Shown: positions 9,069 through 20,414, counted from the stretch's first letter. The stretch: 64,000 nucleotides of DNA from Phycicoccus sp. M110.8 (GCF_032464895.1 NZ_JAWDIC010000004.1:496001-560000); one strand, 5' to 3'. Program-made: numbers and translations. The notes: generated by a model not told the origin, from the letters alone.

Positions 9069-10724
9069 TCAGCCCGCGGTCGAGGGTGCGAGGGCTCCGG
9101 TGTCGTGCACGACGCGACCACGGACGGAGGTGCGCAGGCAGACCGGCAGCGGTGCGCCCGGCGACAGGTCCGGCAGCCCCGGCGTGCCGGACCGGGGGTC
9201 GGTGGACCAGGTCTGGATCCGGTCGTCGGGGGCCTGCACGACGAGGTCGCCGACCTGCCAGACCGCGAACGTCGCCGGCAGGCCCAGGTCGAGGTAGCCG
9301 CGGTCGTCGAAGCCGGCGGCCCGCCACCCGCCGCGGGTGTGCGCCAGGAACGCCGAGCGGGCCGAGACCCGCTGGGACTCGTCGTGGTGGTTGACGCAGG
9401 CGCGCACGGCCTCCCAGGGCGCGAACGGCGTGACCGGCGAGTCGGACCCGAGCGCGACGGTCATCCCTGCGGCCATCATCCAGGCGAACGGGTTCATCGG
9501 CCCCGCGTCGCCCTCGCCCCGGCCGTGGACGCGCTCGGCGCCCAGCCGCGCGGCATACATGCCGGAGTCCCCTCCCCAGAAGGCGTCGAACGCGGGTTGG
9601 ACGGAGGCCGATATGCCGAGGCGGGCCAGCCGCTCGATGCCGTCGCGCGAGACCATCTCGAGGTGCTCGAGGCGGTGCCGGGCACGGGTCACGACCGGGG
9701 CGCCGACGAGCTCGGCGGCCGCCTCGAACCCGGCCACGGCGGTGTCGACGCCGGCGTCGCCGATGACGTGGAAGCCGGCCTGCAGCCCGGCGAGCGAGCA
9801 GGCGGCGACGTGGTCGCGGACCTGCTCCACGGTGAGGTAGGCGTTGCCGGTGTGCCCCTCGCGGTCGGCGTAGGGCCGCCGCAGGTGGGCGGTGCGTGAG
9901 CCGACGGAGCCGTCGATGTTGAGGTCGCCGGCGAGGCCGTGGGCGCCACGGAGGGCGGCGACGTCGCGGGCCTCCTGCTCGTCGGCGACGAGCTGGGCCC
10001 AGTAGCCGATCGTCTGCGGGCCGTCGCCCCGCTCCCCCGCCGCCAGCACCTCGGCGAAGTCGTCGGTGCCCGACAGGGTGCGGCCGCCGTTCTCGTGGAC
10101 GAGGCCGATGCCGGCTGCGGCGGCGGTCCGCAGGGCGAGGTCGATGTCGGCCTGCCGCTGGGCGGGCGTCACCGCCGCGTTGAACGCCTCGCGGGCGGCG
10201 TGGTGGGCGTCCCGCGTGACGAGGCCGTCGCCCTCCCAGCCGGGCAGGTCGCGGGCACCGCACGCGGCCGCGAGCGCGGAGGAGATGACGGCGGAGTGGC
10301 CGTCGACGCGGGGGCTGTAGACGACGCCGCCGTAGGTCGCCCGGTCGAGCTCGGCGCCGGTGTGCGGCCGGCCGTCGGCCCAGTTCCCCTGGTCCCAGTT
10401 GGGGGCGTAGACCGGGCGCCCGCGGTCGCGCCGGGCCGCGTCCTCGACGCGGCTGAGCGCCTCGGCCACGCTGCGGGCGGTGCCGAGGTCGACCCCGCGC
10501 AGGCCTGCGCCCGTCTGCGACACGTGGGCGTGGGCGTCGACGAACGCGGGCGTGACGAGCGCCCCGTCGAGCTCCACGACCTCGTCGACGGCGTCGGCGT
10601 GCACGGCCGCCGCGTCGTCGCCGCCGATCCAGGCGATGGTGCCGGTCGCGTCGTCGACGACCATCGCGTTCGCGAAGGGGTCGATGGGGGTGTAGACGAA
10701 TCCGCCGCGGTACAGGGTGGTCAC
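9069..10724 (-). CDS. Amidohydrolase family protein (YtcJ-like)
   Basis: 551 residues of the amidohydrolase-3/YtcJ group of metal-dependent hydrolases. Visible features are the metal motif VDAHAHVSQ, the mid-protein VHENGG segment, GFHVIGDAGVD, and the C-terminal ALGSDSPVTPFAPWEAV. The family acts on cyclic amides or N-substituted compounds, and the substrate here is unknown. The GTG at 10724 has TAGGGT 6 bases upstream, consistent with its own leaderless promoter. The next gene is the oxidoreductase. Confidence 0.87.
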   Translation of the reverse strand: MTTLYRGGFVYTPIDPFANAMVVDDATGTIAWIGGDDAAAVHADAVDEVVELDGALVTPAFVDAHAHVSQTGAGLRGVDLGTARSVAEALSRVEDAARRDRGRPVYAPNWDQGNWADGRPHTGAELDRATYGGVVYSPRVDGHSAVISSALAAACGARDLPGWEGDGLVTRDAHHAAREAFNAAVTPAQRQADIDLALRTAAAAGIGLVHENGGRTLSGTDDFAEVLAAGERGDGPQTIGYWAQLVADEQEARDVAALRGAHGLAGDLNIDGSVGSRTAHLRRPYADREGHTGNAYLTVEQVRDHVAACSLAGLQAGFHVIGDAGVDTAVAGFEAAAELVGAPVVTRARHRLEHLEMVSRDGIERLARLGISASVQPAFDAFWGGDSGMYAARLGAERVHGRGEGDAGPMNPFAWMMAAGMTVALGSDSPVTPFAPWEAVRACVNHHDESQRVSARSAFLAHTRGGWRAAGFDDRGYLDLGLPATFAVWQVGDLVVQAPDDRIQTWSTDPRSGTPGLPDLSPGAPLPVCLRTSVRGRVVHDTGALAPSTAG

Positions 10725-10747
10725 GGCTGCACCCTATGCGCCGGGGC

Positions 10748-11949
<1,202 letters not shown>

Positions 11950-11950
<1 letters not shown>

Positions 11951-14019
11951 CAGTCGCCGGCCTGGATCGCCGTGATGGCGATGGTGTTGACGATGTCGCG
12001 CACGAGGGCACCTCGGGAGAGGTCGTTGACCGGGCGGTTGAGACCCTGCAGGACCGGTCCGATGGCGACCGCCGACGCGCTGCGCTGGACGGCCTTGTAG
12101 GTGTTGTTGCCGGTGTTGAGGTCGGGGAAGACCAGCACCGTGGCGCGGCCCGCGACCCTGCTCCCCTCGAGCTTGGTGGCGGCCACGTGCGGGTCGACGG
12201 CGGCGTCGTACTGGATGGGTCCCTCGACGAGCAGGTCGGGGGCACGGTCGCGGACCAGCGCCGTCGCGGCGCGGACCTTCTCGACGTCGGCACCGGTGCC
12301 GGAGCCACCCGTGGAGTACGACAGCATCGCCACCCGCGGCTCGATCCCGAACCGCTGGGCCGTGGCCGCCGAGGAGATCGCGATGTCGGCCAGCTGCTCG
12401 GCGGTCGGGTCCGGGTTCACCGCGCAGTCGCCGTAGACGAGGACGCGGTCCGCCAGGCACATGAGGAACACGCTGGACACGATCTGGACCCCTGGAGCGG
12501 TCCGCACGACCTCGAGCGCGGGGCGGATCGTGTGGGCCGTCGTCGTGACCGAGCCCGAGACCATGCCGTCGGCCAGCCCGTCGTGGACCATCATCGTGCC
12601 GAAGTAGGCACCGTCCGCCACGAGGTCGAGCGCCTGGTCCAGGGTGACGCCCTTGTGGGCGCGCAGGGCGGCGTACTCGCGCGCGAAGCGCACCCGCCAC
12701 GGGCTCGTCAGGGGGTCGACCACGTCCACCCCGGTGAGGTCGACGCCGGCAGCGCGAGCGGCCTCCTGCACCTCCTCGCCGTCGCCGAGCAGCGTGATGC
12801 GGGCGATGCCGGCGCTGCGGACCCGCTCGGTCGCGAGCAGGATGCGCGGCTCGGTCCCCTCCGGCAGGACGATGTGCGCCCCGGTCGCCCGAGCCCGCTC
12901 CACCAGCTGGTGCTCGAACATCAGCGGGGTGACGGCACCCTCACCGTCGCCCGGGTGGGCCGGGAGGGCGGGCCAGTCCTGCGGCCCGAAGGCGTCGTCG
13001 ACCAGCGCGACCGCGGCCTCGATCTTGCGGGTCGCGTCGGCGGTGATCCGGCCGCGGGCCTCGCCCAGGGCGGTGGCGGTCGTCATCGTCCCGCCCTCGC
13101 TGGCGATCACCGGCAGCCGCACGTCGAGCCCCTCGATGAGCCGGCGCACCTGCGGGGTCAGGGCGAACCCCCCGTTGAGGACGAGGCCCGAGAGGGAGGG
13201 GAAGGTGCTGGAACGGTGGGCGAGCAGGGTGCCGAGCACGACGTCCTCCCGGTCGCCGGGGACGATGACCACCCCACCCTCGATGAGGCGGTCGAGCACG
13301 TGCGGCATGGTCATGGCGGCCACGACCAGGCCCAGGCACTCGCGGTCGAGGAGCCCGTCGTCGCCGTGCACGACGGTGCCCCCGCACACCTCGAGCAGGT
13401 CGCGGACCGTGGGCGCCCGCAGCAGGGGCGTCTCGGGCAGGACGTGGACCGATGCCGGGGCGACCCGCCGGCCCAGCACCTCCGCGGTCTGCACGAGGCG
13501 GTCGGGCGGCACCTGGTTCGCGACGACCCCCGCCACGTGCGCGTGCTGCTCGCGCGCGGCGGTGATCGCCAGCTCCGCGGTGGTCGCCACGTCCTCGGGG
13601 TCGCGGCCGACGGCAGGTTCGACGAGCAGCATGCTCGCCCCGAGGTTCGCCGCGATGCGCGCGTTCACCGCGAACTCCGTCGGGGCGGCCACGTCGGTGA
13701 AGTCCGACCCCACGACAAGCACGGTGTCGTGGTCGCGCGCCACCTCGTGGAACCGGTCGACGATGGTGCTCATGGCCCGGTCGGGGTCGGCGTGCACCTC
13801 GTCGTAGGTGACCCCGCAGGCCCGCTCCGCCGTCGTGGTCGTCGCCGGCAGCAGCGACAGCAGCGTCTGCACGAGCACGTCGGTCTCCCCGGCACGGACG
13901 ACGGGCCGGAAGACGGCGACCCGCCCCGCGCGCCGGGCGAGGCGGTGCAGGAGCCCGACCGCCACGGCGGACTTGCCCGACCGCGCCTCCGTCCCGGCGA
14001 GGTAGATGCTGCTCGGCAT
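11950..14019 (-). CDS. pta: Phosphate acetyltransferase, long form
   Basis: Interconverts acetyl-CoA and acetyl phosphate. At 689 residues it is the long, three-part form: an N-terminal P-loop dethiobiotin-synthetase-like domain (GTEARSGKSAVAVG), a central DRTGG-type domain, and the C-terminal catalytic domain (HIVLPEGTEPRILLA, then DLNTGNNTYKAVQRSA). The N-terminal parts usually confer regulation. It lies 10 bases after xfp and is coupled to ackA. Confidence 0.95.
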
Positions 14020-14029
14020 GCCGCCGAAC

Positions 14030-16483
14030 CTAGCGGGCCGCGGTGCCGGACGCCCCCTGCCAGGTCCAGCTCGCGATGTCCGGCAGGTCGGACAGGTTCT
14101 CGCGGATGTACGACTCGTGCTCGGCGAGCCGCTGGTCGCACAGGTCCTTGAGCTCGCGCCAGCCCGGCGGCCTGGTCCGCGCGCGCCGCAGGACCTCCTT
14201 GGCGAGGTGGAAGCGGCTCATCCGGTTGAGCACGACCATGTCGAACGGTGTCGTGGTCGTGCCCTGCTCGCTGAACCCGCGGACGTGGAAGCGACCCGGG
14301 TTGGCCCGGCCGTGGATGAGCTGGTGGATGGCGCGCGGGTAGCCGTGGAACGCGAACACGACGTGCCGCTCGGGGGTGAAGACGTCCTCGAAGTGGCTGT
14401 CGGAGAACCCGTTGGGGTGGTCGTTCTCCGGGATCAGCGTCATCAGGTCGATGACGTTGACGAACCGCACCTTGAGGTCGGGCACGTGGTCGCGCAGCAG
14501 CTCGGCGGCGGCGAGCGCCTCCTGCGTGGGCACGTCACCGGCGCAGGCCAGCACGATGTCGGGGTCGTCGTCCGGGCCGCAGGTGCTCGCCCACTCCCAC
14601 ATCGAGGCCCCGGCCGAGCAGGCGCGGGCGGCTTCCTCGAGGGAGAGGTACTGCAGGTGCTTCTGCTTGTCGACCACGATGAGGTTGACGTGGTCGGTGC
14701 CCGACAGGCAGTGCTCGGAGATCCACAGCGCGGTGTTGGCGTCCGGTGGCAGGAACACCCGCACCACCCCGGGCGCCAGCGGCAGCAGGCAGTCGATGAG
14801 GCCGGGACCCTGGTGGGAGAACCCGTTGTGGTCGTTGCGCCAGCACGTGGACGTCAGCAGGATGTTGAGCGAGGACACCGACTCGCGCCACGGCAGCTCC
14901 TGCGCGTGCTGCAGCCACTTCACGTGCTGCACCGCCATCGAGGCGGACACCATCGCGAACGCCTCGTACGTCGCGAACATCCCGTGCCGCCCGGACAGGA
15001 GGTACCCCTCCAGCCAGCCCTGGCACAGGTGCTCGCTCAGCACCTCCATCACCCGGCCGTCGGGTCCGAGGTGGTCGTCGGTGTCCCGCAGCGGACCCAT
15101 GAAGCACCGGTCGGTCACCTCGAACACCGGCTGCAGCCGGTTGCTCACCGTCTCGTCCGGTGAGAACAGCCGGAACGAGCCGCCGCCGTCGGGACGGGCC
15201 GTCGCGGCATACAGGTCCCGCAGGAGGCGACCCGTGGTGATGGTGTTCTCGACCAGCTCCCGGCCACGGCCGTCGGGGCTGACCTCCACCTCGTACGACG
15301 ACAGCTCCGGCATCGGCAGCGGCGTGCGCAACCGGCCGCCGTTGGCGTACGGCGTCGCTGACATCCGCAGGTCGCCCTCGGGGGCGAGCGCGCGCAGCTC
15401 GGGGACGAGCCGCCCGTCGCCGTCGAAGAGCTCGTCGGGCCGGTAGCCGCGCATCCACTCCTCGAGCATCCGCAGGTGCTCGGGGTTCTCGGCCAGGCCG
15501 GCGAGCGGCACCTGGTGGGCGAGGTTGGTGCCCTCGACCTGCTTGCCGTCGACGACGGCGGGGCCGGTCCACCCCTTGGGCGTGCGCAGCACGATCGCCG
15601 GCCACGCGGCCCGGTGGTCGGACAGGTCGGCGCCGTCGCGGCCTCCCCCGCCACCGCCGTCGGTGGCATTGCCCCGCGCGCCGGCCTGGATCTCCCGGAT
15701 CCGGTCGTGCGCCCGCGCCAGGGCCTCCCGGAACGCCGGGAAGACCTCGCGCGGGTCGTCGCCCGCCACCACGACCGGGTCCCAGCCCTGGCTGCGCAGG
15801 TACGCCTGGACGTCCTCGTCGTCCGTGCGACCGAGGACGGTCGGGCCGGCGATCTTGTACCCGTTGAGGTGCAGGATCGGCAGCACGGCGCCGTCGCGGC
15901 GCGGGTTCAGGAAGTGCGGCAGCCGCCAGGACGCGGCCAGCGGGCCGGTCTCGGCCTCGCCGTCGCCGACGACGCACGCCACGACCAGGTCCGGGTGGTC
16001 GAAGGCCGCGCCGGCCGCGTGCACGAGCGCGTACCCCAGCTCGCCGCCCTCGTGGATGCTCCCCGGGGTCTGCACGCTGACGTGGCTGGGCACCCCGCCC
16101 GGCGACGAGAACTGGCGGAACAGCCGCAGCACCCCGGCCGCGTCGTCGCCCACCTGCGGGTAGACCTCCGAGTACGTCCCCTCGAGCCACGCGGCCGCCA
16201 CGAGTGCGGGTCCGCCGTGGCCCGGACCGGTGACGTAGAGCCAGCTGGAGCCGGTCTCCCGGATCCGCCGGTTCACCAGGGCGTAGACCATCGACAGGCC
16301 CGGGCTGGTCCCCCAGTGCCCCAGCAGGCGCGGCTTGGTGTGCTCGACCCGCAGCGGCTCGGTGAGGAGCGCGTTCTCACGCAGGTAGATCTGCCCGACC
16401 GTGAGGTAGTTGGCCGCAGCCCACCACCGCAGGTCGAGCTCGAGGTCCTCCGCGGCGTATCCCGGCGTCACGTCAGCAGGCAT
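14030..16483 (-). CDS. xfp: Xylulose-5-phosphate/fructose-6-phosphate phosphoketolase
   Basis: Thiamine-diphosphate enzyme that splits xylulose-5-phosphate or fructose-6-phosphate into acetyl phosphate plus a sugar phosphate. Both family signatures are seen: EGGELGYAL, and FDHPDLVVACVVGDGEAETG. At 817 residues it is full length. I prefer the ATG at 16483 (MPADVTPGYAAED). An in-frame ATG at 16492 would add three residues. The ATG at 16483 lies inside a GTATGCC heptamer. It heads xfp-pta-ackA. Confidence 0.95.
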   Translation of the reverse strand: MPADVTPGYAAEDLELDLRWWAAANYLTVGQIYLRENALLTEPLRVEHTKPRLLGHWGTSPGLSMVYALVNRRIRETGSSWLYVTGPGHGGPALVAAAWLEGTYSEVYPQVGDDAAGVLRLFRQFSSPGGVPSHVSVQTPGSIHEGGELGYALVHAAGAAFDHPDLVVACVVGDGEAETGPLAASWRLPHFLNPRRDGAVLPILHLNGYKIAGPTVLGRTDDEDVQAYLRSQGWDPVVVAGDDPREVFPAFREALARAHDRIREIQAGARGNATDGGGGGGRDGADLSDHRAAWPAIVLRTPKGWTGPAVVDGKQVEGTNLAHQVPLAGLAENPEHLRMLEEWMRGYRPDELFDGDGRLVPELRALAPEGDLRMSATPYANGGRLRTPLPMPELSSYEVEVSPDGRGRELVENTITTGRLLRDLYAATARPDGGGSFRLFSPDETVSNRLQPVFEVTDRCFMGPLRDTDDHLGPDGRVMEVLSEHLCQGWLEGYLLSGRHGMFATYEAFAMVSASMAVQHVKWLQHAQELPWRESVSSLNILLTSTCWRNDHNGFSHQGPGLIDCLLPLAPGVVRVFLPPDANTALWISEHCLSGTDHVNLIVVDKQKHLQYLSLEEAARACSAGASMWEWASTCGPDDDPDIVLACAGDVPTQEALAAAELLRDHVPDLKVRFVNVIDLMTLIPENDHPNGFSDSHFEDVFTPERHVVFAFHGYPRAIHQLIHGRANPGRFHVRGFSEQGTTTTPFDMVVLNRMSRFHLAKEVLRRARTRPPGWRELKDLCDQRLAEHESYIRENLSDLPDIASWTWQGASGTAAR

Positions 16484-16558
16484 ACCCCGCATCCGACCAC
16501 GGGACGGGCCGCGCGTCCACGGGTCCGAGGTCCTTGGCGCCGGGGCCCGGGATGTGCC

Positions 16559-17623
16559 TCAGTCGTCGAGCCGCGACTCGAACAGCCGCCGGACCGCGTC
16601 GTTCCCCCGCACCAGGTCGAGGGCGGATGCCGCGTGCCCGGGCACGTACCCGTTGCCCACGAGCATGCGCACGTCGGCGGCGACGCCCTCGGCGCCGAGG
16701 GCGGCCGCGGCGAAGTTGGTGGCCATCGAGAAGAAGATGATCGTGCCGCCCTGGGCGGTCGACAGGATCGCCGGCTGCTCGCAGCCCGGCACGTCGACGC
16801 AGACGACGGTGACGTCGGCCGGTCCCCCGGCGGCAGCCACGGCCTCGGAGAGCCCCAGAGGGCTGCGGGCGTCCGCGACGACGACCTCGTCGGCCAGGCC
16901 GGTGCCGGCGAGCAGGTCCGCCTCGCGCTGCACGGGGACGACGGCGATCCGCCGGCCGGCTCCCGCCTCGGCGGCCGCGGCGAGCGACAGCGAGCCGGAC
17001 TTCCCGGCGCCGCCGAGGACGGCCACGGTCGGCGCCTGGCCGCGCGCGGCATACTCCCCCACCACCCGCGACACCAGGGCCGGCGCACCGCACACGTCCA
17101 TCACCATGAGGGCGAGGTCCGGGCTGAGGTCGTCGGGCAGCTTCGCGGCGATGGACCGGCCGAAGAGGATGGCGTGACCGGAGGCGGGCACCCGCTCGGA
17201 GCGGCCGTCCCAGCGCTCGAGCCCGTCGGTGAGGACCAGCGGGGTGAGCGAGAGGGAGACCAGCGTCGCCACGCGGTCCCCCGGCGCCAGGCCGAGGGTG
17301 GACTCGGGGCCGACCTCCTCGACCGTGCCGATGAGCATCCCGCCCGAGCCGGTGACCGGGTTCTGCATCTTGCCGCGGGTGGCGACGATGTCCAGGACCT
17401 CGGACCGGATGGCCGCACCGTCGCCCGCGTGCTTGTCGTGCAGCTGCCGGTAGGAGGCGGCGTCGAGGTTGAGGGTCTCCACCGCGATGCGCACCTCGTC
17501 GGGCCACAGCTCGGGACGGGCGTCCAGGCGCTGCGCGGCCTGGGGCAGCGAGGCAACGGCGGGCTCCAGCACGCGGTGCAGGCCGACCGGGGACGAGGGG
17601 GTGTCCGGCACAGAATCTCCCAT
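16559..17623 (-). CDS. kdd: L-erythro-3,5-diaminohexanoate dehydrogenase
   Basis: Oxidatively deaminates 3,5-diaminohexanoate, the product of the two lysine aminomutases, to 3-keto-5-aminohexanoate. The 354 residues match the family, with GKMQNPVTGSGGMLIGTVEE in the N-terminal half and a Rossmann-type stretch (AVLGGAGKSGSLSL) further on. I use the ATG at 17623. A longer frame back to 17695 would cover the kamA promoter and is unlikely. It is divergent from kamA with 74 bases between the two starts. Confidence 0.88.
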   Translation of the reverse strand: MGDSVPDTPSSPVGLHRVLEPAVASLPQAAQRLDARPELWPDEVRIAVETLNLDAASYRQLHDKHAGDGAAIRSEVLDIVATRGKMQNPVTGSGGMLIGTVEEVGPESTLGLAPGDRVATLVSLSLTPLVLTDGLERWDGRSERVPASGHAILFGRSIAAKLPDDLSPDLALMVMDVCGAPALVSRVVGEYAARGQAPTVAVLGGAGKSGSLSLAAAAEAGAGRRIAVVPVQREADLLAGTGLADEVVVADARSPLGLSEAVAAAGGPADVTVVCVDVPGCEQPAILSTAQGGTIIFFSMATNFAAAALGAEGVAADVRMLVGNGYVPGHAASALDLVRGNDAVRRLFESRLDD

Positions 17624-17639
17624 CAAGAGCGACACGCGA

Positions 17640-17690
17640 CGCAAATACTGCGGCGACAGGTCGTGTTCGGTGGAACTTCTACCGTATCCT
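17640..17690 (+). promoter_or_regulatory. kdd-kamA intergenic control region
   Basis: TATCCT at 17685-17690 lies 7 bases before the kamA ATG. Further upstream, CGCAAATACTGCGG (17640-17653) resembles the half-site of the inverted repeat at the kamD promoter. Confidence 0.4.
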
Positions 17691-17697
17691 GCCATGC

Positions 17698-19134
17698 ATG
17701 AGCGCGACGATCGAGCAGCCCTACGCCTACCGCCACCGCGAGCTGGTGGAGCCGGACTGGACCCGCCTGCCCGGGTGGAAGGACGTCACGGCGCAGGACT
17801 GGGCCAGCGCGCAGTGGCAGCGCGTCCACTGCGTCAAGAACATCCGCCAGCTGCGCGAGCTCATGGGCGACCTGCTGACCGAGGCGTTCTACGCCGACCT
17901 CGAGCGCGACCAGGCCGAGCGGGCCACGATGTCGATGCTCGTGCCGCCGCAGATGATGAACACCATGGTGCCGGCGACCGAAGGCGCCATGCCGGCCGCC
18001 GGTGAGGAGTTCACCAGGGCGTTCTACGCCGACCCGGTGCGCCGCTACATGCTCCCGGTCTTCAGCGACCGCCGCACCGACTGGCCGTCGCACCCGCACG
18101 CGACCCGAGACAGCCTTCACGAGCACGACATGTGGGTCGCCGAGGGGCTGACCCACCGCTACCCCACCAAGGTTCTCGCCGAGCTGCTCCCGACGTGCCC
18201 GCAGTACTGCGGCCACTGCACCCGGATGGACCTCGTCGGCAACTCGACGCCCGTCGTGGACAAGCTCAAGCTCGTGGGCAAGCCGGTCGACCGGTATGCC
18301 GCGATGCTCGCCTACCTGCAGCAGACGCCGCAGGTGCGCGACGTCGTCGTCTCCGGCGGCGACGTGGCGAACATGCCGTGGAAGAACCTCGAGGGCTTCC
18401 TCGACAAGCTGCTCGAGATCGACAACATCCGCGACATCCGTCTCGCCACCAAGGCGCTCATGGGCCTTCCGCAGCACTGGCTGCAGCCCGACGTCGTCGA
18501 GGGAGTCGGCCGCGTCGCGAAGAAGGCGCACGACCGTGGCGTGTCGCTCGCGATCCACACCCACGTCAACAACGCGCAGTCGGTGACGCCGCTGGTCGCC
18601 GAGGCGGCCCGCACCATGCTCGAGGTCGGCGTCCGCGACGTGCGCAACCAGGGGGTGCTGATGCGGGGCGTCAACGACACCCCCGAGCAGCTCCTCGACC
18701 TCTGCTTCGCCCTCGCCGACGACGCGATGATCACGCCGTACTACTTCTACATGTGCGACATGATCCCGTTCGCCGAGCACTGGCGGCTGTCGCTGGCCGA
18801 GGCCCAGCGCCTGCAGCACTCGATCATGGGTTACCTGCCCGGGTTCTCGACGCCGCGCATCGTGTGCGACGTGCCGTTCGTCGGCAAGCGCTGGGTCCAC
18901 CAGGTCGACGAGTACGACACCGAGAAGGGCATGTCGTTCTGGCGCAAGAACTACCGGACCTCCATCGAGGGTGCGGACACCGAGGCGCTGTCTCGGGACT
19001 ACGTCTACTACGACCCGATCTACACCCTGCCCGAGTCCGGCCAGCAGTGGTGGCTCGAGCAGGGCGGCCACGAGGCGGCGCACGAGGCTGCGGTGGTCGC
19101 CGCAGCCGCGAGCCGCGAGGCCTCGCTGGTCTGA
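17698..19134 (+). CDS. kamA: Lysine 2,3-aminomutase (radical SAM)
   Basis: Radical SAM, PLP-dependent enzyme that turns L-lysine into beta-lysine, the first step of the pathway. The Fe-S motif CPQYCGHC gives C167, C171 and C174. The clostridial PLP-lysine motif PGGGGK is replaced by PFVGK (K397), as expected for a divergent subfamily. 478 residues. It has no Shine-Dalgarno sequence; a -10-like hexamer 7 bases upstream suggests a leaderless mRNA. Linkage to kdd and kamDE supports lysine rather than glutamate or another amino acid as substrate. Confidence 0.88.
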   Translation: MSATIEQPYAYRHRELVEPDWTRLPGWKDVTAQDWASAQWQRVHCVKNIRQLRELMGDLLTEAFYADLERDQAERATMSMLVPPQMMNTMVPATEGAMPAAGEEFTRAFYADPVRRYMLPVFSDRRTDWPSHPHATRDSLHEHDMWVAEGLTHRYPTKVLAELLPTCPQYCGHCTRMDLVGNSTPVVDKLKLVGKPVDRYAAMLAYLQQTPQVRDVVVSGGDVANMPWKNLEGFLDKLLEIDNIRDIRLATKALMGLPQHWLQPDVVEGVGRVAKKAHDRGVSLAIHTHVNNAQSVTPLVAEAARTMLEVGVRDVRNQGVLMRGVNDTPEQLLDLCFALADDAMITPYYFYMCDMIPFAEHWRLSLAEAQRLQHSIMGYLPGFSTPRIVCDVPFVGKRWVHQVDEYDTEKGMSFWRKNYRTSIEGADTEALSRDYVYYDPIYTLPESGQQWWLEQGGHEAAHEAAVVAAAASREASLV

Positions 19135-19150
19135 CCCCGCCCTCCGCAAC

Positions 19151-19211
19151 ACGGCAGTTGCTGGCACGAAACGGCAGTTCCAAAGCCACGTTTCACGTCA
19201 GCAACTGCCGT
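19151..19211. repeat. Nested extragenic hairpin after kamA
   Basis: Perfect 12-bp outer arms (19151-19162 with 19200-19211). Inside are a 5-bp stem (19168-19172 with 19190-19194) and a short GGC/GCC stem. ACGGCAGTT also recurs as a direct copy at 19171-19179. It could terminate kamA or be a REP-like element. A similarly built hairpin follows metH. Confidence 0.65.
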
Positions 19212-19307
19212 TCTGCGTGGACGCCCGCGGGGTGGGCGCGGCCGGTGTGACGTGGCCGACGTGAGACGTCGGTGTGCGTCGCGCAGGCGGTTCGCTAGGT
19301 TGCTCCC

Positions 19308-19904
19308 GTGACTGCCATCGCCCTCCCCCGCAAGCGTGTCCTGGCCGACGCCATCGCCGTGTCCGGCAAGGCGTCGCTCGTCCGTGACGCCGTCCTCGTC
19401 CTCGCCGGCACCGGGCTGGTCGCCCTGTCCGCGCAGGCCTCGATCCCGCTGCCCTGGACCCCGGTCCCGCTCAGCCTGCAGACCTTCGCGGTCCTGCTCA
19501 CCGGTGCCTCGCTCGGCCTCGTCCGCGGCGGCCTGAGCGTGCTGCTCTACCTCGCCGCCGGCATGGCTGGTGTCGGCTGGTTCGCCGAGGGCCGGTCGGG
19601 GTGGCAGTTCGCCTCCTTCGGCTACCTCGTCGGCTTCGTGGTGGCCGCGGCCCTCGTCGGCAAGCTCGCCGAGCGGGGCGGTGACCGCACGGTCCTGCGC
19701 ACCGCGGGGACCATGCTGCTCGGCAACGCCGTCATCTACGTCCTCGGTGTCGGCTGGCTCATGAGCTTCGCGCACGTCGGCCTGGCCAAGGGCCTGGCGC
19801 TGGGCTTCACCCCCTTTGTCGTCGGCGACCTCATCAAGACGGCCGTCGCCGCGGGTGTGCTGCCGGCGACGTGGTCGCTGGTCCGCCGGTTCGGCCGCGG
19901 CTGA
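19308..19904 (+). CDS. bioY: Biotin ECF transporter S component BioY
   Basis: 198-residue membrane protein with about six helices. ALSAQASIPLPWTPVPLSLQ followed by TFAVLLTGASLG is the conserved BioY opening. BioY binds biotin and normally works with the energising EcfAA'T module, which is not in this window. It may recruit a shared module. TAGGTT lies 6 bases before the GTG start, a leaderless arrangement. ybaK begins 12 bases after its stop. Confidence 0.93.
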   Translation: MTAIALPRKRVLADAIAVSGKASLVRDAVLVLAGTGLVALSAQASIPLPWTPVPLSLQTFAVLLTGASLGLVRGGLSVLLYLAAGMAGVGWFAEGRSGWQFASFGYLVGFVVAAALVGKLAERGGDRTVLRTAGTMLLGNAVIYVLGVGWLMSFAHVGLAKGLALGFTPFVVGDLIKTAVAAGVLPATWSLVRRFGRG

Positions 19905-19916
19905 CCCGTCCCCTCG

Positions 19917-20414
19917 GTGCCGAGCGTGGCGAAGCGTCGTGAGGCGGCCGGCACCCCGGCCACGACCACGCTGACCCGCCTCGGCGTCGCGTACGACCTG
20001 CACCCCTACGAGCACGACCCCGCCGCCCCGTCCTACGGGCTGGAGGCCGCCGAGGCACTCGGCGTCCCGCCCGCGCACGTCTTCAAGACGCTGCTGGTGC
20101 AGGGCGAGCGGGGTCTTGCCGTTGGTGTCGTGCCGGTCGACCGGACCCTCGACCTCAAGGCCGTCGCAGCCGCCCTCGGCCTGAAGAAGGTGTCGATGGC
20201 CGACCCCGCCGCGGCCGAGCGCTCCACCGGCTACGTCGTCGGCGGGATCTCCCCCGTCGGCCAGAAGCGGCCACTTCCCACGGTGGTCGACGAGTCAGCC
20301 GCCTCGCTGGACCGGGTGTACGTCTCCGGCGGTCGCCGCGGGCTCGACCTCTCGCTCGACCCCGCGGACCTGGTGCGGGTCACGGGCGGGTCGTTCGCCC
20401 CGATCGCCCGCTGA
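19917..20414 (+). CDS. ybaK: YbaK/EbsC family Cys-tRNA(Pro) deacylase
   Basis: Hydrolyses cysteine mischarged onto tRNA-Pro. The 165-residue protein has the family order: THR-rich start (TLTRLGVAYDLHPYEHDP), the catalytic lysine in HVFKTLLVQ, GVVPVDRTLDLKAVAAALG, and the GGISPVGQKRPLPTVVDE segment. The start may be GTG 19917 or GTG 19929, and both fit. Probably cotranscribed with bioY. Confidence 0.93.
   Translation: MPSVAKRREAAGTPATTTLTRLGVAYDLHPYEHDPAAPSYGLEAAEALGVPPAHVFKTLLVQGERGLAVGVVPVDRTLDLKAVAAALGLKKVSMADPAAAERSTGYVVGGISPVGQKRPLPTVVDESAASLDRVYVSGGRRGLDLSLDPADLVRVTGGSFAPIAR

Noticed and set aside
17624-17695. A longer N-terminus for kdd
   Set aside because: It would occupy the kamA promoter region; the residues before the ATG at 17623 do not look like part of the family.
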